Shown here piece by piece: positions 36,894 through 45,909 of a stretch of DNA of 64,000 nt. Every line of letters begins with the position of its first letter. The first letter of the stretch is position 1. A program made the position numbers and the translations under genes. The stretch covers positions 992,001 to 1,056,000 of the forward strand of contig NC_050724.1 of assembly GCF_013402915.1 (NCBI RefSeq), given 5' to 3'. A model generated the notes under the pieces. That model was not told the origin of the DNA. It ran no database searches and saw nothing but the letters and a program-made list of their open reading frames with translations. Origin of the DNA: Zygotorulaspora mrakii. Lineage: Eukaryota; Ascomycota; Saccharomycetes; Saccharomycetales; Saccharomycetaceae.

Positions 36894-37772
36894 TTATTCT
36901 CCAGCTTCCTCCTGCACATTGACTACTTGCGGTGATAATAGTTGAGAACTTATTGCAGCTTTTTCCTTGTCAATGGTTTCCCCCTTTGTAACTGCTGAAC
37001 CATCATTGTAATGGGCTTTGAAGAAGGTATAATGCAGCACAATGTCATCAATATTTCTCATTTGCGGATCTGAGGCAAAGTCTGGGTCAATAAAAAAGAA
37101 AACTGGCATATCAATCTCTTCTCCAGCACTTAGTTTCTGTTCCTCAAAGCAAAAGCATTGGATCTTGTTGAAGTACTGTGCTGCTTCTCCTGGAGTTATA
37201 CTATAGGTGGCCATACCAATGATATCATCTCTACTTCTATTCTTGGCTTTATAAAATGCCAAGGCTGTTTCCCCTGGGTGAACATAAACTTCACGTTGCT
37301 CGGGTGTAAATTTCCACGGTAGAATTTGTGAAACTTCACTTGTAAATGAAATCCGTATTCTTTTATCTGTATTCACTGGAACCAATTTATCTTGCGTAAA
37401 TTTACGTTTGTCAGTAATTGGGATACCACCAAATCCTGTACGTGCGCAAATAGCCCTGTATAATGGAACAGCAGCATATGCCAACCCAAGGAATATAACA
37501 GCAACACTACTAAAGTATAAGGCTGCGGTGCGGTCCTTGTATTTACGTTGCCTGGCAATCCACTCATTACGCAATGCTCTAATTTCCTCGGTACTCATTT
37601 TATTTAAATCTATTCTTGGTGATTTTGTCGAATTCAATCTCTTAAAACAACCACTAACATATTTCGGCCTCAATGTCGCTGACAATCCTACCGAGGGGAG
37701 ACTGCACCTTGCCAAGGAACAATGAGTCCCTCTTATTACGGTATTGAATCCCCATAGAAACAACTGAGTCAT
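36894..37772 (-). CDS. COX11: Cytochrome c oxidase copper chaperone Cox11
   Basis: The protein has 292 residues against 300 in S. cerevisiae. A mitochondrial presequence (about 1-50) precedes one inner-membrane segment (about 84-104, ALYFSSVAVIFLGLAYAAVPLY). The copper-binding cysteines are present: Cys109 after the helix and CFCFEEQ (Cys206, Cys208). The signature FFIDPDFASDPQM and YTFFKA follow. Known role: delivers Cu(I) to the CuB site of Cox1 in the intermembrane space. It converges with RCN2 (116 bp) and diverges from RDS2 (191 bp). Confidence 0.95.
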   Translation of the reverse strand: MTQLFLWGFNTVIRGTHCSLARCSLPSVGLSATLRPKYVSGCFKRLNSTKSPRIDLNKMSTEEIRALRNEWIARQRKYKDRTAALYFSSVAVIFLGLAYAAVPLYRAICARTGFGGIPITDKRKFTQDKLVPVNTDKRIRISFTSEVSQILPWKFTPEQREVYVHPGETALAFYKAKNRSRDDIIGMATYSITPGEAAQYFNKIQCFCFEEQKLSAGEEIDMPVFFFIDPDFASDPQMRNIDDIVLHYTFFKAHYNDGSAVTKGETIDKEKAAISSQLLSPQVVNVQEEAGE

Positions 37773-37963
37773 AATGCTTGATTCCTCTTTACTCTACTCT
37801 GGCTAACTCAGCTTTATTCAGTATCTGTGCAAGTATATTTTTTTTATGCGGGGAGACATGACAAGTGATTCATTTTCGAAAGAAAGTAAAAAAATGTAAC
37901 GATGAGCAAGACTCTTATTCCGGTATTATAAGATTACTTCCCCATCTTCTGTCAAGCACCAGC

Positions 37964-39130
37964 ATGGAGGGACCAGAAAAGAGGCGCAAAAAAGTGTCAA
38001 GATCTTGCGTTTTTTGCAGAAGGTCGCATTTAATTTGTGATGAACAACGCCCGTGTAAAAGATGCATAAAAAGAGATATTGCACACCTTTGTACCGATGA
38101 ACCTCTTTCAAATTCCGTCACACCCGTATCAATAACCGAGCCTGATGAACAACTAAGGCCTGGAGATAACGAAATTAAAAAAAATGACCATATGGAAGGC
38201 TTGCACATGTATAATGGCAGCGCATCACAGATGAACAGGGCACCAAGTTTCTTAACACAGCAGCCCACCTTTGTCTCAGAACATGTTGGATCTGAGTTTA
38301 GTTCATTGAATGCTTTCCTCAACATGTTAGATGATCCTGTGCTGATGAATCATGGCCCAGCTACTAATAGCGAAATTTCAAGTCATCACTCTCTGCCTCA
38401 ACAGTCTATGATAGGAAGTCCGGAGCCTTCTCTCCCAGTTTTACTTGAAGATCAAAATTCAGCTGTTGAAAATGCACCAACACCGAAGGAGCATTTTTTC
38501 CTGACAGCTGCTGATCCTTCCACCGAAATGACACCAGAAGATAGATTAAAATCAGTAATAAATGCAAAACTCGAGGCTGGATTATTACAACCGTATAATT
38601 ATGCGCAAGGATATTCGCGGCTGCAGAATTACATTGATAAATATATGAATCAGTCCTCAAAACAAAGAATCTTAAAACCGCTGTCGACAATTAGACCTGC
38701 ATTTAGAGCAATTGCGCGATCTTTGAAAGATGTTGATTTAGTATTGGTAGAGGAAGGGTTTGAAAGGCTACTTTTGTCTTATGACAGAGTCTTCACATCA
38801 ATGAGCATGCCTGCATGTCTATGGCGACGCACGGGAGAAATATACAGGGGAAATAAAGAATTTGGCTCTTTGGTCGATTGTACAGTGGATGATCTTAGAG
38901 ATGGCAAATTAGCGATTTATGAACTAATGTCAGAGGAGAGTGCAGTAAACTTTTGGGAAAAGTATGGTTCGATAGCCTTCGATAAGGGTCAAAAAGCTGT
39001 TTTGACTAGTTGTAATTTAAGAACAAGAGATGGAAGGAAAAAAAGGTCGTGTTGCTTTAGCTTCACTATAAGAAGGGACAGATATAACATACCTATTTGT
39101 ATAGTAGGCAATTTTATACCAATATCATGA
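37964..39130 (+). CDS. RDS2: Zn2Cys6 transcription factor Rds2 (gluconeogenesis regulator)
   Basis: The start at the ATG 37964-37966 (MEGPEKRRKK) gives 388 residues; the frame is open upstream with no earlier ATG. The zinc cluster has Cys15, Cys18, Cys25, Cys31, Cys34 and Cys43 (CVFCRRSHLICDEQRPCKRC), with IAHLC closing it as in Rds2. A PAS-like domain lies at the C-terminus (about 270-385, ACLWRRTGEIYRGNKEFGSLVDC). Known role: activates gluconeogenic genes with Cat8/Ert1 under non-fermentative growth and drug stress. The paralogue Ert1 is less similar in the zinc cluster. It converges with MCT1 (88 bp). Confidence 0.88.
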   Translation: MEGPEKRRKKVSRSCVFCRRSHLICDEQRPCKRCIKRDIAHLCTDEPLSNSVTPVSITEPDEQLRPGDNEIKKNDHMEGLHMYNGSASQMNRAPSFLTQQPTFVSEHVGSEFSSLNAFLNMLDDPVLMNHGPATNSEISSHHSLPQQSMIGSPEPSLPVLLEDQNSAVENAPTPKEHFFLTAADPSTEMTPEDRLKSVINAKLEAGLLQPYNYAQGYSRLQNYIDKYMNQSSKQRILKPLSTIRPAFRAIARSLKDVDLVLVEEGFERLLLSYDRVFTSMSMPACLWRRTGEIYRGNKEFGSLVDCTVDDLRDGKLAIYELMSEESAVNFWEKYGSIAFDKGQKAVLTSCNLRTRDGRKKRSCCFSFTIRRDRYNIPICIVGNFIPIS

Positions 39131-39218
39131 TTAAGGGATGCCCTTTCCAATTTCTGTAAACTAGGAACTAGTGGGGGGAAAAATAATATTCTATAAATCA
39201 AGGTTCATGTTTTCTGCT

Positions 39219-40277
39219 TTAAATTTTATTTTCGATTTCATTTCCATCATCAACCTGTTTCTTAAATGAGCTTTTTTCATTATCATTAACATGAGCATCA
39301 TGAAATTTTTCTATTGTCGTTAGGGAGGAATATTCATAAGTTTTTAAATGCGGACAATTTCTTCTTATTAGATTGTAAATTACATTACCGGGCCCAATAC
39401 AGACTGCTTCATCCAGATCTTTTGCAAGATCGTTATTGATTGTATCATAGCACATGGTAAACTGGACTGTGTTACTGCTGCATTTAACAAATCTTTCTAA
39501 TGCATGACGGACTAGGAAAGATATTCTCCCATCTAAATTCGCAATTATCGGGTAATCAAGCTCTGTTAGCGTATGAGTATTGTTCCTTTTAAGGATCTGC
39601 CAAATATAGTCGTACAGTCGTTCTTGCAACGGCCTCAAAACGGTGCTATTGTGAAATGGTATATTGAACGGGTTTGTCAACTCGGTGATTCTCAAAAGAG
39701 GAATCTTCAAATGCAGTTCTGTTCTCAGTGACTCCAGATCTTCTACAAGTCCAGTGACGACACATTGCTTTATGGAGTTGGCATTCGCTATCGATACCGT
39801 ACCAATTGGTAACGCTGATAATAATTGCGTCACCTCCTCGGGGAGATTTCTAGCTCTCGGTGATGAAAGTGCCCACATTTCAAACAGTGATGAACGGCTT
39901 ATCCTATGGGCATGGAGGTAGTTTTCTGTATACTGAACCATGAGTTCATTCCTATAGTTTGCAATATCAAATAAGTCTTTTAGCGAGAACAAATTGTTCG
40001 CACTTAAACAAACAAGCTCACCCAGGGAGTGTCCCAACAGTACCGACTTTTTGGGCCTCGTCTCCGTGGTCTTATACAACTGATAATACAGATTCGAACA
40101 TGCGGCTATACTCCCAGGACTCGATGGGTTCTTCAGAATAAACTGCAAAAGATCATTGGACTTCTCCCCACAATTATCCAGCACAGTCTGGAATTCTTTG
40201 CCCTTATTCCTGATCACGGATTTCAGCATAGGTATCGAGATCGGGGTGCCCTGACCTGGAAACGTCACTAGTCTCAT
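39219..40277 (-). CDS. MCT1: Mitochondrial malonyl-CoA:ACP transferase Mct1
   Basis: The start at the ATG 40275-40277 (MRLVTFPGQGTPIS) gives 352 residues; S. cerevisiae Mct1 has 360. The FabD-family oxyanion motif FPGQG is at the start. The nucleophile elbow GHSLGE has Ser84. The later HNSTVLRPLQ segment contains the expected catalytic His region. Known role: transfers malonate from CoA to acyl carrier protein in mitochondrial fatty-acid synthesis (lipoate precursor route). The N-terminal presequence is short. Confidence 0.92.
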   Translation of the reverse strand: MRLVTFPGQGTPISIPMLKSVIRNKGKEFQTVLDNCGEKSNDLLQFILKNPSSPGSIAACSNLYYQLYKTTETRPKKSVLLGHSLGELVCLSANNLFSLKDLFDIANYRNELMVQYTENYLHAHRISRSSLFEMWALSSPRARNLPEEVTQLLSALPIGTVSIANANSIKQCVVTGLVEDLESLRTELHLKIPLLRITELTNPFNIPFHNSTVLRPLQERLYDYIWQILKRNNTHTLTELDYPIIANLDGRISFLVRHALERFVKCSSNTVQFTMCYDTINNDLAKDLDEAVCIGPGNVIYNLIRRNCPHLKTYEYSSLTTIEKFHDAHVNDNEKSSFKKQVDDGNEIENKI

Positions 40278-41058
40278 CGCCACTATACTACAGTCAAAGT
40301 TCTGCAACTCAAAATGCCTATGTTCCTTCCAGAAGAACGACTTGCTATCTAAGACCTTATACTATTTAATATTCCCCCGATTTGTAGATTCCATTATCTA
40401 CATATTTTTGTTTCGATATATTTTTCGTGCTCGCATATTGAAATGCGAACCTGTATGTACGAAATACGAGCGGTAGAAAGCCCATCACTAAACAGTCAAA
40501 AGCAGATGCATCAGACTCAAGGAATCCTGAATTCGCTGCAACAATTCTGTTGCCTATGCTGATGCAAATATAAATCTATCAAATGGTATATATATATGTA
40601 TGTATGTGTCCTTATTCTTTGTGAGTTTTCGGACTGCAGACCTTGGCGACAGAATGCTAGAAGCTGACAATGTCATCTGCTTGACAGTCATGTCATGCAG
40701 ATTGCAATGCTTTACTCTGGAAGGCAATTATCGCACCGATTGGCATGGAATCAAAACAGTTTCGAGCCTATAATGAATGACTTCTCGCGATTGATTACAG
40801 GTCAGCATCTTGCAGAAAGATTTTTCCGATGCAAATTTTCCTCATTTTGCCGAAAGAGCGGAAAGAACGATAACGATGATAAATCTGCAGATACAGTCAT
40901 CAAACAAAGAGACGAGTTAGTTCGTGGCATTAGCATTTGCACTTTGGTTTAAATAGTGAGGCTGTTAAGCAAATTTGTTGCTGTCAGAAGTATATCAATT
41001 ATTTCTTTTCATTTGCGTGCCGCCAATTAGTTTGTTAGTACAAGAATCGCATCACAAA
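40278..41058. other. Intergenic: divergent MCT1/ODC promoter region
   Basis: The 781-bp spacer has a short TATATATA/TGTATGTATG tract at about 40586-40607. An ATG-started 85-codon frame at 40695-40952 resembles nothing I know. I see no RNA gene. Confidence 0.45.
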
Positions 41059-41967
41059 ATGTCTGATCCAAAGCCACTTCCATTTATCTATCAATTCGCT
41101 GCCGGTGCTGTTGCCGGTATATCGGAGATTTTGGTCATGTACCCACTAGATGTGGTCAAGACCAGAATGCAATTGCAAGTTGGCAAAGCATCGGGTGCCA
41201 CTGCTGGACAGGAACAGTATTCTGGTGTTATTGACTGTCTGAAAAAAATCGTTCAGAAGGAGGGTGCATCTCGTCTGTATAAGGGAATTTCATCACCGGT
41301 GTTGATGGAGGCTCCAAAGAGGGCAACCAAATTTGCATGTAACGACGAATTTCAAACAATCTATAAGAAGCTTTTTGGGGTATCAGCATTGACCCAGCCC
41401 TTATCAATTTTGAGTGGTGCTTCCGCTGGTATCTGTGAGGCATTTGTCGTTGTACCATTCGAATTGGTCAAGATCAGATTGCAGGATTTAAATTCAAGTT
41501 ACAAAGGGCCGATTGATGTTGTTAAACAAATCATTGCGAAGGAAGGTACATTGGCCATGTACAATGGTCTCGAATCGACGATGTGGAGACATGGTGTTTG
41601 GAACTCGGGTTACTTTGGTATTATCTTCCAGATCAGAGGTGCATTACCAAAACCAAAATCAAAGACAGAAAAAACTAGAAATGATTTAATTGCGGGAACT
41701 ATTGGTGGTACCATTGGGTCTCTGTTAAGTACACCATTTGATGTTGTTAAATCGAGAATTCAAAATACTGCCAGCATTGCCGGTGTAGTGAGGAAGTACA
41801 ACTGGTCATGGCCATCGCTCTTCGTCATCTACCGCGAAGAAGGCTTCAAAGCTTTGTATAAAGGTTTCGTGCCAAAGGTGTTGAGATTAGGCCCTGGCGG
41901 AGGTATCCTTTTGGTTGTCTTCACTGAGATGACAGATTTTTTCAGAAGAATGAAAAATATACAGTGA
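41059..41967 (+). CDS. ODC2: Mitochondrial 2-oxodicarboxylate carrier
   Basis: The start at the ATG 41059-41061 (MSDPKPLPFIYQFAAGAVAG) gives 302 residues. Three mitochondrial-carrier repeats are visible, each with the Px[D/E]xx[K/R] signature: PLDVVKTRMQ, PFELVKIRLQ and PFDVVKSRIQ. Known role: exchanges 2-oxoadipate and 2-oxoglutarate across the inner membrane, linking to lysine synthesis. S. cerevisiae keeps two copies from the WGD (ODC1 on XVI, ODC2 on XV) in this gene order; one is present here, so ODC1 and ODC2 are equally good names. Confidence 0.95.
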   Translation: MSDPKPLPFIYQFAAGAVAGISEILVMYPLDVVKTRMQLQVGKASGATAGQEQYSGVIDCLKKIVQKEGASRLYKGISSPVLMEAPKRATKFACNDEFQTIYKKLFGVSALTQPLSILSGASAGICEAFVVVPFELVKIRLQDLNSSYKGPIDVVKQIIAKEGTLAMYNGLESTMWRHGVWNSGYFGIIFQIRGALPKPKSKTEKTRNDLIAGTIGGTIGSLLSTPFDVVKSRIQNTASIAGVVRKYNWSWPSLFVIYREEGFKALYKGFVPKVLRLGPGGGILLVVFTEMTDFFRRMKNIQ

Positions 41968-42039
41968 ACACCAGTAAATAAATAAGTAATATTATTAGTA
42001 GTATTTGTGTATATCTCTCAAACCCTTCCGCTGAGAAAA

Positions 42040-42261
42040 ATGTTGACTCCACCACAGCATTTGACAAAATAAGAAAATGACACAAGATGGCGCAAGATAA
42101 AAGAGATTACGGCAATATGTGTAGTTGTTTGTTCTACCAGCCCTTGAATACTCGTAGAATTGATTGAATATACAAAAGGGCATTAAGATGAACAATTTCA
42201 ATCTCTCCGGTGGACTTGACGCTTGGAATCAAATTGAAGAGAATCGATTCAAGCAACACGG
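42040..42261 (+). ncRNA. SNR35: Candidate H/ACA snoRNA (snR35 locus)
   Basis: In S. cerevisiae I recall snR35 lying between ODC2 and DSC3, the genes that flank this 565-bp spacer. Visible: a stem TTCTAC/GTAGAA (42132-42137 with 42154-42159), an H-box-like ATACAA at 42170-42175, and ACA at 42256-42258 three bases before a T-run, as at an H/ACA 3' end. A segment AATTGA next to the stem could pair with the 18S flank of pseudouridine 1191, but I could not find a clean left guide arm. Ends are approximate. Confidence 0.32.
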
Positions 42262-42532
42262 TTTTATAGTCCTGGATTATTAATCCGCACGATTAATTTT
42301 TATATGGTTTTTTTAAACATAATAATTTAATAAAAGTGCTCTTTAAAGTTCATATGAAGAAAAGTTTTATCATCGTCATTTTTATATCTATGAAAAAGTG
42401 AGATAACCCGGCTTCCTTAAAATATTCGGTGGAGGAGATTTAGGTTAAAGCATAAAGATAGGTACAAAGGGATTCAAATGTGTAGCCAAAGCAGACAGCA
42501 AGGCTATCGCCCTCGGTGAGTACTCAAGGCAG

Positions 42533-43345
42533 ATGTCGGAAGAACCTTTATTGCCACTCTACAATGATTCATCTCTGCGGCGGTATATCGTTATACGTTT
42601 CTCCGATGTGGGTATTAGGGATCTAGATATCGATGTCACAAATATTCCATACAGTGACATAAATACACAATGGTTACGGAGGAAATGTCGAGCCCTGCAT
42701 CCAGAAGAGACATCTAATAGAAGGTTGAAGTTTATAAGAAGTGGTGCAATGTTAAAGTCGCATAGTGACCTCTCAAGGGAGATGAATCGCTATTTCATTC
42801 AGCATCGTGACCAACAGGATAGTAACAGATTCTACATCCACTGTATTGTGGGAAGTGAAACGCTGAGTAATGAGCAACTTACCAATGAGGATGCCCTAGA
42901 TGATGTGTCGCCGTCAAACGAGGGTACAACCACGCAAGCGATTGGGTTCGACCGGCTTAGAGCAGTCGGGTTCTCGGAACAAGAGATTGAGCTGCTGAGA
43001 CAGCAGTTCAGACACACATACGGCGACCTGGAAGAGGAGGCATCGAGACACAATGGAAATGAAGACGGGAGTACTGATATTAGACAGCTGGAAGAACAAT
43101 GGATGGAGACTGGAGTAGATGATGGCAGCGGCAGGGCATTAGACGATAATAGATTCAATTCCATAGCAGTAGCAAATTTTAAACACAACAAGGACTTATT
43201 AATTGGAATTTGTATCGGCTTCGTTTTTGGCATTTTTGGACTACTCCTGATGAAGCTAGACGGGTTGTTCAATAAAAGACAGAAAATGTCGATAGTAGCC
43301 GGTGTAATAGTAAATATTATGTTCAATCTATTTAGGGGATTTTAG
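42533..43345 (+). CDS. DSC3: Golgi Dsc ubiquitin-ligase subunit Dsc3
   Basis: The protein has 270 residues and starts MSEEPLLPLYND. The N-terminal ubiquitin-like region (about 15-105, YIVIRFSDVGIRDLDI ... LKFIRSGAMLKSHSDL) is followed by a cytosolic linker. Two membrane segments lie near the C-terminus (about 222-242, LLIGICIGFVFGIFGLLLM; and about 250-268). Known role: Ubl subunit of the Tul1/Dsc E3 complex for protein quality control in Golgi, endosome and vacuole. It converges with RPB8 (79 bp). Confidence 0.9.
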   Translation: MSEEPLLPLYNDSSLRRYIVIRFSDVGIRDLDIDVTNIPYSDINTQWLRRKCRALHPEETSNRRLKFIRSGAMLKSHSDLSREMNRYFIQHRDQQDSNRFYIHCIVGSETLSNEQLTNEDALDDVSPSNEGTTTQAIGFDRLRAVGFSEQEIELLRQQFRHTYGDLEEEASRHNGNEDGSTDIRQLEEQWMETGVDDGSGRALDDNRFNSIAVANFKHNKDLLIGICIGFVFGIFGLLLMKLDGLFNKRQKMSIVAGVIVNIMFNLFRGF

Positions 43346-43424
43346 AAAAAAATTTGCATATGTATTCGATCGCGATCGTGCTCGTGCTCGTGCTGTTGCT
43401 GGTCGTGCGGGCATGCATCCTTAT

Positions 43425-43862
43425 CTAACGACGAATCAATAGGTATGCATTTTCTTGTTTGACATTGTTCAAAGTTCTATAGTTGCCCTCTAGTCTCATC
43501 AGTAGACCACCAAATGAAAAGTAAACAGCGATTAAATCCTTACTGACCTCTTCAAATTTATATGATACACCATAAACGACGTAGTCGTAATCGTCCGCTA
43601 AAGATCTTTCATTAGGCTGTGGAGGTTTCCAACTTCTAGTTGCAGAAGAGTCCTGTGTCGTTTTATCCAGGCTCAACGAAGTCGCAACAGCAATTGAAAC
43701 TTGGTCTTGTAGTTGAATTGGAAAAAGGTCCGTATTTACATCTAGTGACAGCTTACACTGTTCCTGCGTTGTCGAAGTTGCCTCTATACGCGATACTTTG
43801 TTGTATCTCCCTGGATCCACATCGTTCACAACAAATATATCATCGAACACAGTATTGGACAT
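43425..43862 (-). CDS. RPB8: RNA polymerase subunit Rpb8 (ABC14.5)
   Basis: The protein has 145 residues, against 146 in S. cerevisiae. It starts MSNTVFDDIFVVNDVDPGRYNKVSRIEA, the family start, and ends GGLLMRLEGNYRTLNNVKQENAYLLIRR. Known role: OB-fold subunit shared by RNA polymerases I, II and III. The middle loop (TTQDSSATRSWKPPQPNERSLADDYDYVVYG) is intact. Confidence 0.97.
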   Translation of the reverse strand: MSNTVFDDIFVVNDVDPGRYNKVSRIEATSTTQEQCKLSLDVNTDLFPIQLQDQVSIAVATSLSLDKTTQDSSATRSWKPPQPNERSLADDYDYVVYGVSYKFEEVSKDLIAVYFSFGGLLMRLEGNYRTLNNVKQENAYLLIRR

Positions 43863-44203
43863 ATCTAAGGTTGATTACCACCCTGAGTGTGCTGCTGAAC
43901 ACCTACTCAAAGCCGAGCGCATCACTTCTGAAATTTTTTTCTAATTCAATGTTGAAATTGCAATCTCGTGAACTGAGATGAATCACACAAAACGAAGGGG
44001 TCATTTATTTCTTTTGTACAATGCTAAAAAGTATTAAATTGTTTACGTACAGCACAGCATGGCGTAGTCAAACACACATGCTTGACATGGGGTAAGGTGT
44101 ATGCCTTGTCTTTATGTATTTTAGGCGAGTGCTAAAAGGAATATTCATGCATGGAGTGTGGGGCCTCGCCCTCAGCCTCTTCGCGAGACCTGACGACAGC
44201 CGC
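43863..44203. other. Intergenic: RPB8 promoter and ISU 3' flank
   Basis: The 341-bp spacer lies between two minus-strand genes. A TCACGTGA E-box sits at about 44203-44210, at the ISU stop. I see no gene. Confidence 0.4.
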
Positions 44204-44668
44204 TCACGTGAGGCTCGTTGGTTTCCTCTTGGACTGGTAATCCTTGATCGCCGCTTTGATTGCGTCCTCAGCCAGCATGGAGCAATGCAGCTTCACGGGG
44301 GGTAAGCTCAGTTCTTTGGCGATCTCCGTGTTTTTGATCTTGGCAGCATCCTCCAGAGTCTTGCCACGCACCAGCTCCGTCATGTACGAGGAAGACGCGA
44401 TGGCGGAGCCGCAACCAAACGTCTTGAACTTGACATTCTGGATCACGCCAGAGTCGTCCACCTGGATCTGCAGCTTCATCACGTCCCCGCAAGCCGGTGC
44501 CCCCACCAGTCCCGTCCCCACGTTGGGCAGCGTCTTATCCAACGAGCCCACATTGCGCGGGTTTGTGTAATGATCGATCACCTTGGGGTGATACAGCCTC
44601 CTCGTCAGTCTTGTTCCCGCAGCTGACATCCCACTGCCGCTGAACCCCGGTCTGATGAACCTGAACAT
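44204..44668 (-). CDS. ISU1: Iron-sulfur cluster scaffold Isu
   Basis: The protein has 154 residues with a mitochondrial presequence (about 1-25, FRFIRPGFSGSGMSAAGTRLTRR). The scaffold ligands are all present: Cys60, Asp62, Cys86, His128 and Cys129. The LPPVK motif (122-126) that binds the Hsp70 Ssq1 is intact. Known role: mitochondrial platform on which Nfs1, Yfh1 and Yah1 build the [2Fe-2S] cluster. S. cerevisiae has ISU1 and ISU2 as a WGD pair in this gene order; one copy is present here. The gene is GC-richer than its neighbours. Confidence 0.96.
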   Translation of the reverse strand: MFRFIRPGFSGSGMSAAGTRLTRRLYHPKVIDHYTNPRNVGSLDKTLPNVGTGLVGAPACGDVMKLQIQVDDSGVIQNVKFKTFGCGSAIASSSYMTELVRGKTLEDAAKIKNTEIAKELSLPPVKLHCSMLAEDAIKAAIKDYQSKRKPTSLT

Positions 44669-45909
44669 ATTCTTCTCTCTTGATCTGTTGTACTGTTGCA
44701 GCTACTGTTCCACCGGTACAGCTCCTGTTGCAAATCTTTTTTCTGCCTTTTTTCCTAGCCTTGACTTAGCGATGATGTCACACGTATACTTTGTTATATT
44801 GAGCACCTCGTTGGACTCTTCATAAGAAAAACACCGAGTATATATATTTGTGTCGATATCTCCATTAATAGGTGCAGTATGCCTACACAATCTCTATATA
44901 TACTGGAAACTGCTTTATCTGTGGTTACCGATGGAGAGTTGCTGCTGTTCGCCCCCATTAACTCCAACAGACTAACGCCAATCACTAGGAGGGGTGCAAA
45001 TTTTTCTGCAGTCATCATGTCATGAAGTACGTCCAAAAGGACCAACATCAAAAAAAACATCGCGCTGATGTAATCGTGATGGATCAAAATGGCACAGGTT
45101 TGGTGGCGCCGCGGAAAAAGCCACGGCGGCGTTAGAAAAAGGCGCTCTTCGGAGCGCCGGACGGCGTCCGGACTCGGACAAGGTCGGCGAGCGGGCGGGC
45201 TCGACAGGCAGATGACTAAGACGCAGCAAAGAGATCACGCGCGACGAGAGCCGCAAAAGGGGCAAGTAAGCCGAGACGGAAATAGGCCGTGCGGAAATAG
45301 CAGACGGGGAAACACTCGGCACGAGAGCACCGCCGACGGAAATAAGAGTCACGCGCGTCCCACGTGACATTCACGTGGCAGGCGTTGCTGTCCGGGCGCC
45401 GCCCGGACAGCAACGCGCAGAGGGGGGCAACGCCGAAAAAGAAAAAGCGAAAACAGGGAGCAGAAGGAAAAGAGGGGCAGACACCGCAATAAGGAGGGGC
45501 ACATTCCAGAAAGCGTGTCCGGATAGGGTACGGTGCGGGCAGCCCGGACAGGGGATATGTGGAAGCTTCTGCAACGCGGGAGAATGGAAATTACGAAATT
45601 GGCAAGTTCCGCACTGGTTTCTGTGAAAAGTGTATTTTTCTATCAATTTTTTCGTTCTTTCTTTCCGTCCAGTTTGGGTCCCTCTGCGAGCAAAGCAGGA
45701 CGATGCCCGGCTTGAATCCGTGGAGCCGTCAACGTCCGTTACCAAGCAGGAGAAAGGCATGGGAGACGGTTGGTATAAGTAATGAGAGCGAACCTTTAAA
45801 TGCGTTACGAGGGCCTGAGAGATTATATATAGTCGTGCGAAGGTGAGGACAGAGGAATCAGGCCGGAGCAGACGGAAGGCCAGAGGAGACCAGACATCAG
45901 GCTGCGTCG
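44669..45909. other. Divergent spacer between ISU and HER1/GIP3 with GC-rich island
   Basis: The spacer is 1241 bp. The part from about 45090 to 45560 is strikingly GC-rich, against AT-rich flanks. It carries two CACGTG E-boxes (45361-45366 and 45372-45377), repeated GACGGAAATA (about 45278 and 45338), repeated CCGGACA/TGTCCGG, and a perfect 16-bp inverted repeat. I see no gene. Confidence 0.5.
45382..45416. repeat. Perfect 16-bp inverted repeat with 3-nt spacer
   Basis: Arms 45382-45397 (GCGTTGCTGTCCGGGC) and 45401-45416 are exact reverse complements around GCC. The arm is 12 of 16 G/C, so it could cruciform or form an RNA hairpin. It lies about 500 bp upstream of HER1/GIP3 and 710 bp upstream of ISU. 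Confidence 0.95.

Noticed and set aside
40695..40952. ATG-started 85-codon frame upstream of ODC
   Set aside because: It resembles no family I know, has ordinary spacer composition and sits in the MCT1/ODC promoter. There is no support for coding.
45361..45377. CDEI-like GTCACGTG as a sign of a centromere
   Set aside because: There is no AT-rich CDEII or CDEIII with a TTCCGAA core beside it; the flanks are GC-rich. It is better read as Cbf1 E-boxes.
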